In this document: piece after piece, positions 62,301-64,000 of the stretch
How positions within the stretch are numbered: the stretch's first letter is position 1
Layout of the letters: each line of letters begins with the position of its first letter
DNA from: Methanocella paludicola SANAE
GTDB lineage: Archaea; Halobacteriota; Methanocellia; Methanocellales; Methanocellaceae
Assembly (NCBI RefSeq): GCF_000011005.1
Contig: NC_013665.1
Location: 2,023,501 to 2,087,500 of the forward strand
DNA: 64,000 nt
Direction: 5' to 3'
Translations under genes and position numbers: made by a program
Notes under the pieces: model-generated
Told to the model about the DNA's origin: nothing
What the model saw: only the letters and a program-made list of their open reading frames with translations
Database searches by the model: none

Positions 62301-63014
62301 TCACGCTAAGAAGCTTTTATTCAGGTCACCGTTATTCGAGTATCCCCTGGTCTCCCAGTACCCTTTATATTCCTGGTCGGATAGCTCGATCCGGGTGATC
62401 CATTTGAGCCATTTGTAGCCCCATTTCTCGCCGGCGACGAGGCGGGTCGGATACCCATGTTCCGCCGTCAGCGGAACGTTATTGATCTTGTGCGCGACCA
62501 GGAAAAATTGGGCCCGGATGTCGTCGAGGCTAAACGACGTCGAATCGCCATCCTGTGCATAAAAGATCACTGTCTTAGCCCCGGGTTTTATACCGGCCTC
62601 ATCGAGGAGTCCCTTCAGCGGGAACCCTTCCCAGAGCGCCGTCGCATCCCAGCCCTCGACGCAGTGCAGGGTAACTACCTTTTTCAGTGATGAACGATTC
62701 ACGAGATCGGAATAAGAGTATTTCTTCGGCATATCGACAAGGCCGCCGACACCGATGGAATATTTATCGGCCTCGATATGCTGAGTCCCTTTTATGGAGT
62801 TCACGCGAATATTCTTCATCGGGTCGAGCCTTTGCCCTTCGTATTGGGTTAATTCGGCAAGCCCGGCGGGTGAAGACACGGCGGAGGGCGAGACTTGCCC
62901 GGTACATCCTGCGGCCGCTATCCCGGACAATCCAATGCCGATAGATATGCCTAACTTGATGATCGTGCGCCGGGATATTTTATCCTCATTTGCCACGCCC
63001 GAGATCTTTTCCAT
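62301..63014 (-). CDS. Molybdopterin oxidoreductase, YedY/sulfite oxidase type, Tat-exported
   Basis: A 237-residue protein. The N-terminus has a twin-arginine motif SRRTIIKLG followed by a hydrophobic stretch and a lipobox-like AAAGC. The Moco domain shows the conserved Cys ligand in VTLHCVEGWDA, then LPTRLVAGEKWGYKWLKWI, as in YedY (MsrP) and sulfite oxidase. No C-terminal dimer domain. Probably exported and anchored outside. Forms an operon with the heme-type subunit downstream. The substrate, such as oxidised methionine or sulfite, is not known. Confidence 0.9.
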   Translation of the reverse strand: MEKISGVANEDKISRRTIIKLGISIGIGLSGIAAAGCTGQVSPSAVSSPAGLAELTQYEGQRLDPMKNIRVNSIKGTQHIEADKYSIGVGGLVDMPKKYSYSDLVNRSSLKKVVTLHCVEGWDATALWEGFPLKGLLDEAGIKPGAKTVIFYAQDGDSTSFSLDDIRAQFFLVAHKINNVPLTAEHGYPTRLVAGEKWGYKWLKWITRIELSDQEYKGYWETRGYSNNGDLNKSFLA

Positions 63015-63044
63015 AGAAGGGTCATGCCTCCGCCGATCATGTGC

Positions 63045-63209
63045 TCATTTTTTCTCGCATGCTAGCCCGACGGCGTTCGCTATATTCCTTGCCGCGTCCT
63101 CGACGCTCATTCCTGCAGACTTTGCGGCCTTCTCGAGGTCATCCAGCGTTATATTATTGGGGTTGTTATGCTTATCGTGTAAAAATCCGCACCCACAGCT
63201 AATACACAT
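63045..63209 (-). CDS. 54-aa CxxCxC protein
   Basis: A short frame starting MCISCGCGFLHDKHNNPNNI at 63209, followed by TLDDLEKAAKSAGMSVEDAARN and ending in GLACEKK. Three N-terminal cysteines (C2, C5, C7) plus one near the end may hold a metal or Fe-S site, followed by a helical region. GC-rich coding-like sequence. Adjacent to and on the same strand as the YedY-like gene; too short for standard calls. No family is certain. Confidence 0.6.
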   Translation of the reverse strand: MCISCGCGFLHDKHNNPNNITLDDLEKAAKSAGMSVEDAARNIANAVGLACEKK

Positions 63210-63274
63210 GTCTCTTCACGCATTAACGATATCAGGCTTCGTCACGATAACACATCCTGATTTTATGTATGGAG

Positions 63275-63964
63275 TTAAAACGTAGGAAAGATTGTCTCGC
63301 CGGCCCTTATCAACGAATGATCAACGTGAATATAGATTAACTGCACAATACTTTCATAATTATACCCGGTACAAAAGAGTATGACCGGCATACGTAATAG
63401 CTCTCCCCGGACCTCGATGGCGAGCTTATCGGGGTAAAGATGAACGCATTTTACCTTCGGCCATTCTATAAGCTGAAATGTAGATTTACCTTTTTGCCCG
63501 GCATCGTGGATATCGGCGTATGACGATAAATAGTTGACTTCGCTGCCCCAATAATCGGGATCGTTAAAATATTCGAGGTCAGGATAATGAGGCCCGAGTA
63601 ACCTGAAGCCCTTGAGGATGCATCCGACACCCGTATTATTAACAACATAAGTGGCGTCGACTCCATGCTTGACTCCGGAAACCCATAGCATGCTAATGAT
63701 ATGATAGGCGATGGGCATCCAGATGATCATTGCTATGATCATTAATGGCGCTATGAGCCCCAATAATATACTTGTAATCGGGTCAAGCGATGTTATAATA
63801 AATATCGAAGATAATATCACGAAAAGCGATATATACAGCGCTAATCCAAGAATGGCATAGTTGGCCAATAATTTTCTCCAGAGTATTTTATTCTTGATCA
63901 GGGGATATTTTCCAGTCCAAACTGCCTCTTGAAAGAATGCATTATTTACAATTGGATCAGCCAT
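63275..63964 (-). CDS. Membrane protein with a soluble C-terminal domain
   Basis: A 229-residue protein. Two membrane segments in the first 100 residues (NYAILGLALYISLFVILSSIFII; IAPLMIIAMIIWMPIAYHII) are followed by about 120 residues of soluble sequence ending in HVDHSLIRAGETIFPTF. No family is recognised. It starts MADPIVNNAFF close to the window edge. It lies upstream of the 54-aa gene on the same strand, about 65 bases away. Confidence 0.65.
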   Translation of the reverse strand: MADPIVNNAFFQEAVWTGKYPLIKNKILWRKLLANYAILGLALYISLFVILSSIFIITSLDPITSILLGLIAPLMIIAMIIWMPIAYHIISMLWVSGVKHGVDATYVVNNTGVGCILKGFRLLGPHYPDLEYFNDPDYWGSEVNYLSSYADIHDAGQKGKSTFQLIEWPKVKCVHLYPDKLAIEVRGELLRMPVILFCTGYNYESIVQLIYIHVDHSLIRAGETIFPTF

Positions 63965-64000
63965 AGCTTAACCATTCGTTCATTGTGCTGGCCATTTCGA

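Overview
This 64 kb window reads as chromosomal DNA of a methanogenic archaeon of the Methanocella type (order Methanocellales). Evidence seen directly: archaeal ribosomal proteins (L11, L1, P0/L10, P1), RtcB with archease, a GIY-YIG protein of the archaeal DUF123 type, archaemetzincin, DUF371, an HVO_0476-type zinc protein, archaeal TATA boxes, T-rich ends, and moderately GC-rich genes separated by AT-rich spacers. The genus is inferred from gene style, not from an rRNA or mcr marker, and none of those is present here.

Layout. 0-7 kb: end of an Rsm22-type methyltransferase, a large GT-C-like membrane protein, and the heat-shock operon grpE-dnaK-dnaJ (minus strand). 7-20 kb: pirin, an orphan response regulator, a tRNA-Ile(GAU) gene interrupted in its D arm, a TtuA/NcsA-type tRNA thiolase, a long degenerate inverted repeat, a TPR protein, the archease-rtcB operon, a HEAT-repeat membrane protein, a MinD-like ATPase, a yeast-type cytosine deaminase and DUF2164. 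20-30 kb: tRNA-Leu, membrane proteins, an ABC-2 exporter pair, PadR with a short UvrA-like ABC ATPase, and an argF-acyltransferase-DUF1405 operon. 30-43 kb: three tRNAs (Asn, a CAU tRNA, Phe), a second inverted repeat, peroxiredoxin, an HTH regulator overlapping an OPT-family transporter, a DEAD-box helicase with a structured leader, a terpenoid-cyclase-like protein, a very large beta-helix/membrane/TPR protein, and archaemetzincin. 43-56.5 kb: pcm with a zinc protein, DUF371, a PAS histidine kinase, a secreted subtilase, CsbD, sugar-nucleotide and TIM-barrel enzymes, a membrane hydrolase, a lipoprotein, and the rpl11-rpl1-rplP0-rplP1 operon. 56.5-64 kb: an AT-rich accessory stretch with two paralogous winged-helix proteins, a decayed type IIG restriction enzyme, a frameshifted PLD/zinc-ribbon protein, DUF1232, a toxin-antitoxin-like pair, and a YedY/YedZ-like molybdopterin oxidoreductase with its membrane partner.

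How parts fit together. The intron-bearing tRNA-Ile lies close to the genes for the archaeal exon ligase (RtcB), its activator (archease) and a tRNA thiolase, so the 9.5-14 kb segment is rich in tRNA maturation functions. Several intergenic spacers hold long, well-paired hairpins with no coding explanation (near 20.8, 32.5, 36.3, 38.5 and 43.3 kb). These and the D-arm intron are the most novel-looking signals. No CRISPR array, insertion sequence, rRNA gene or replication origin was recognised.
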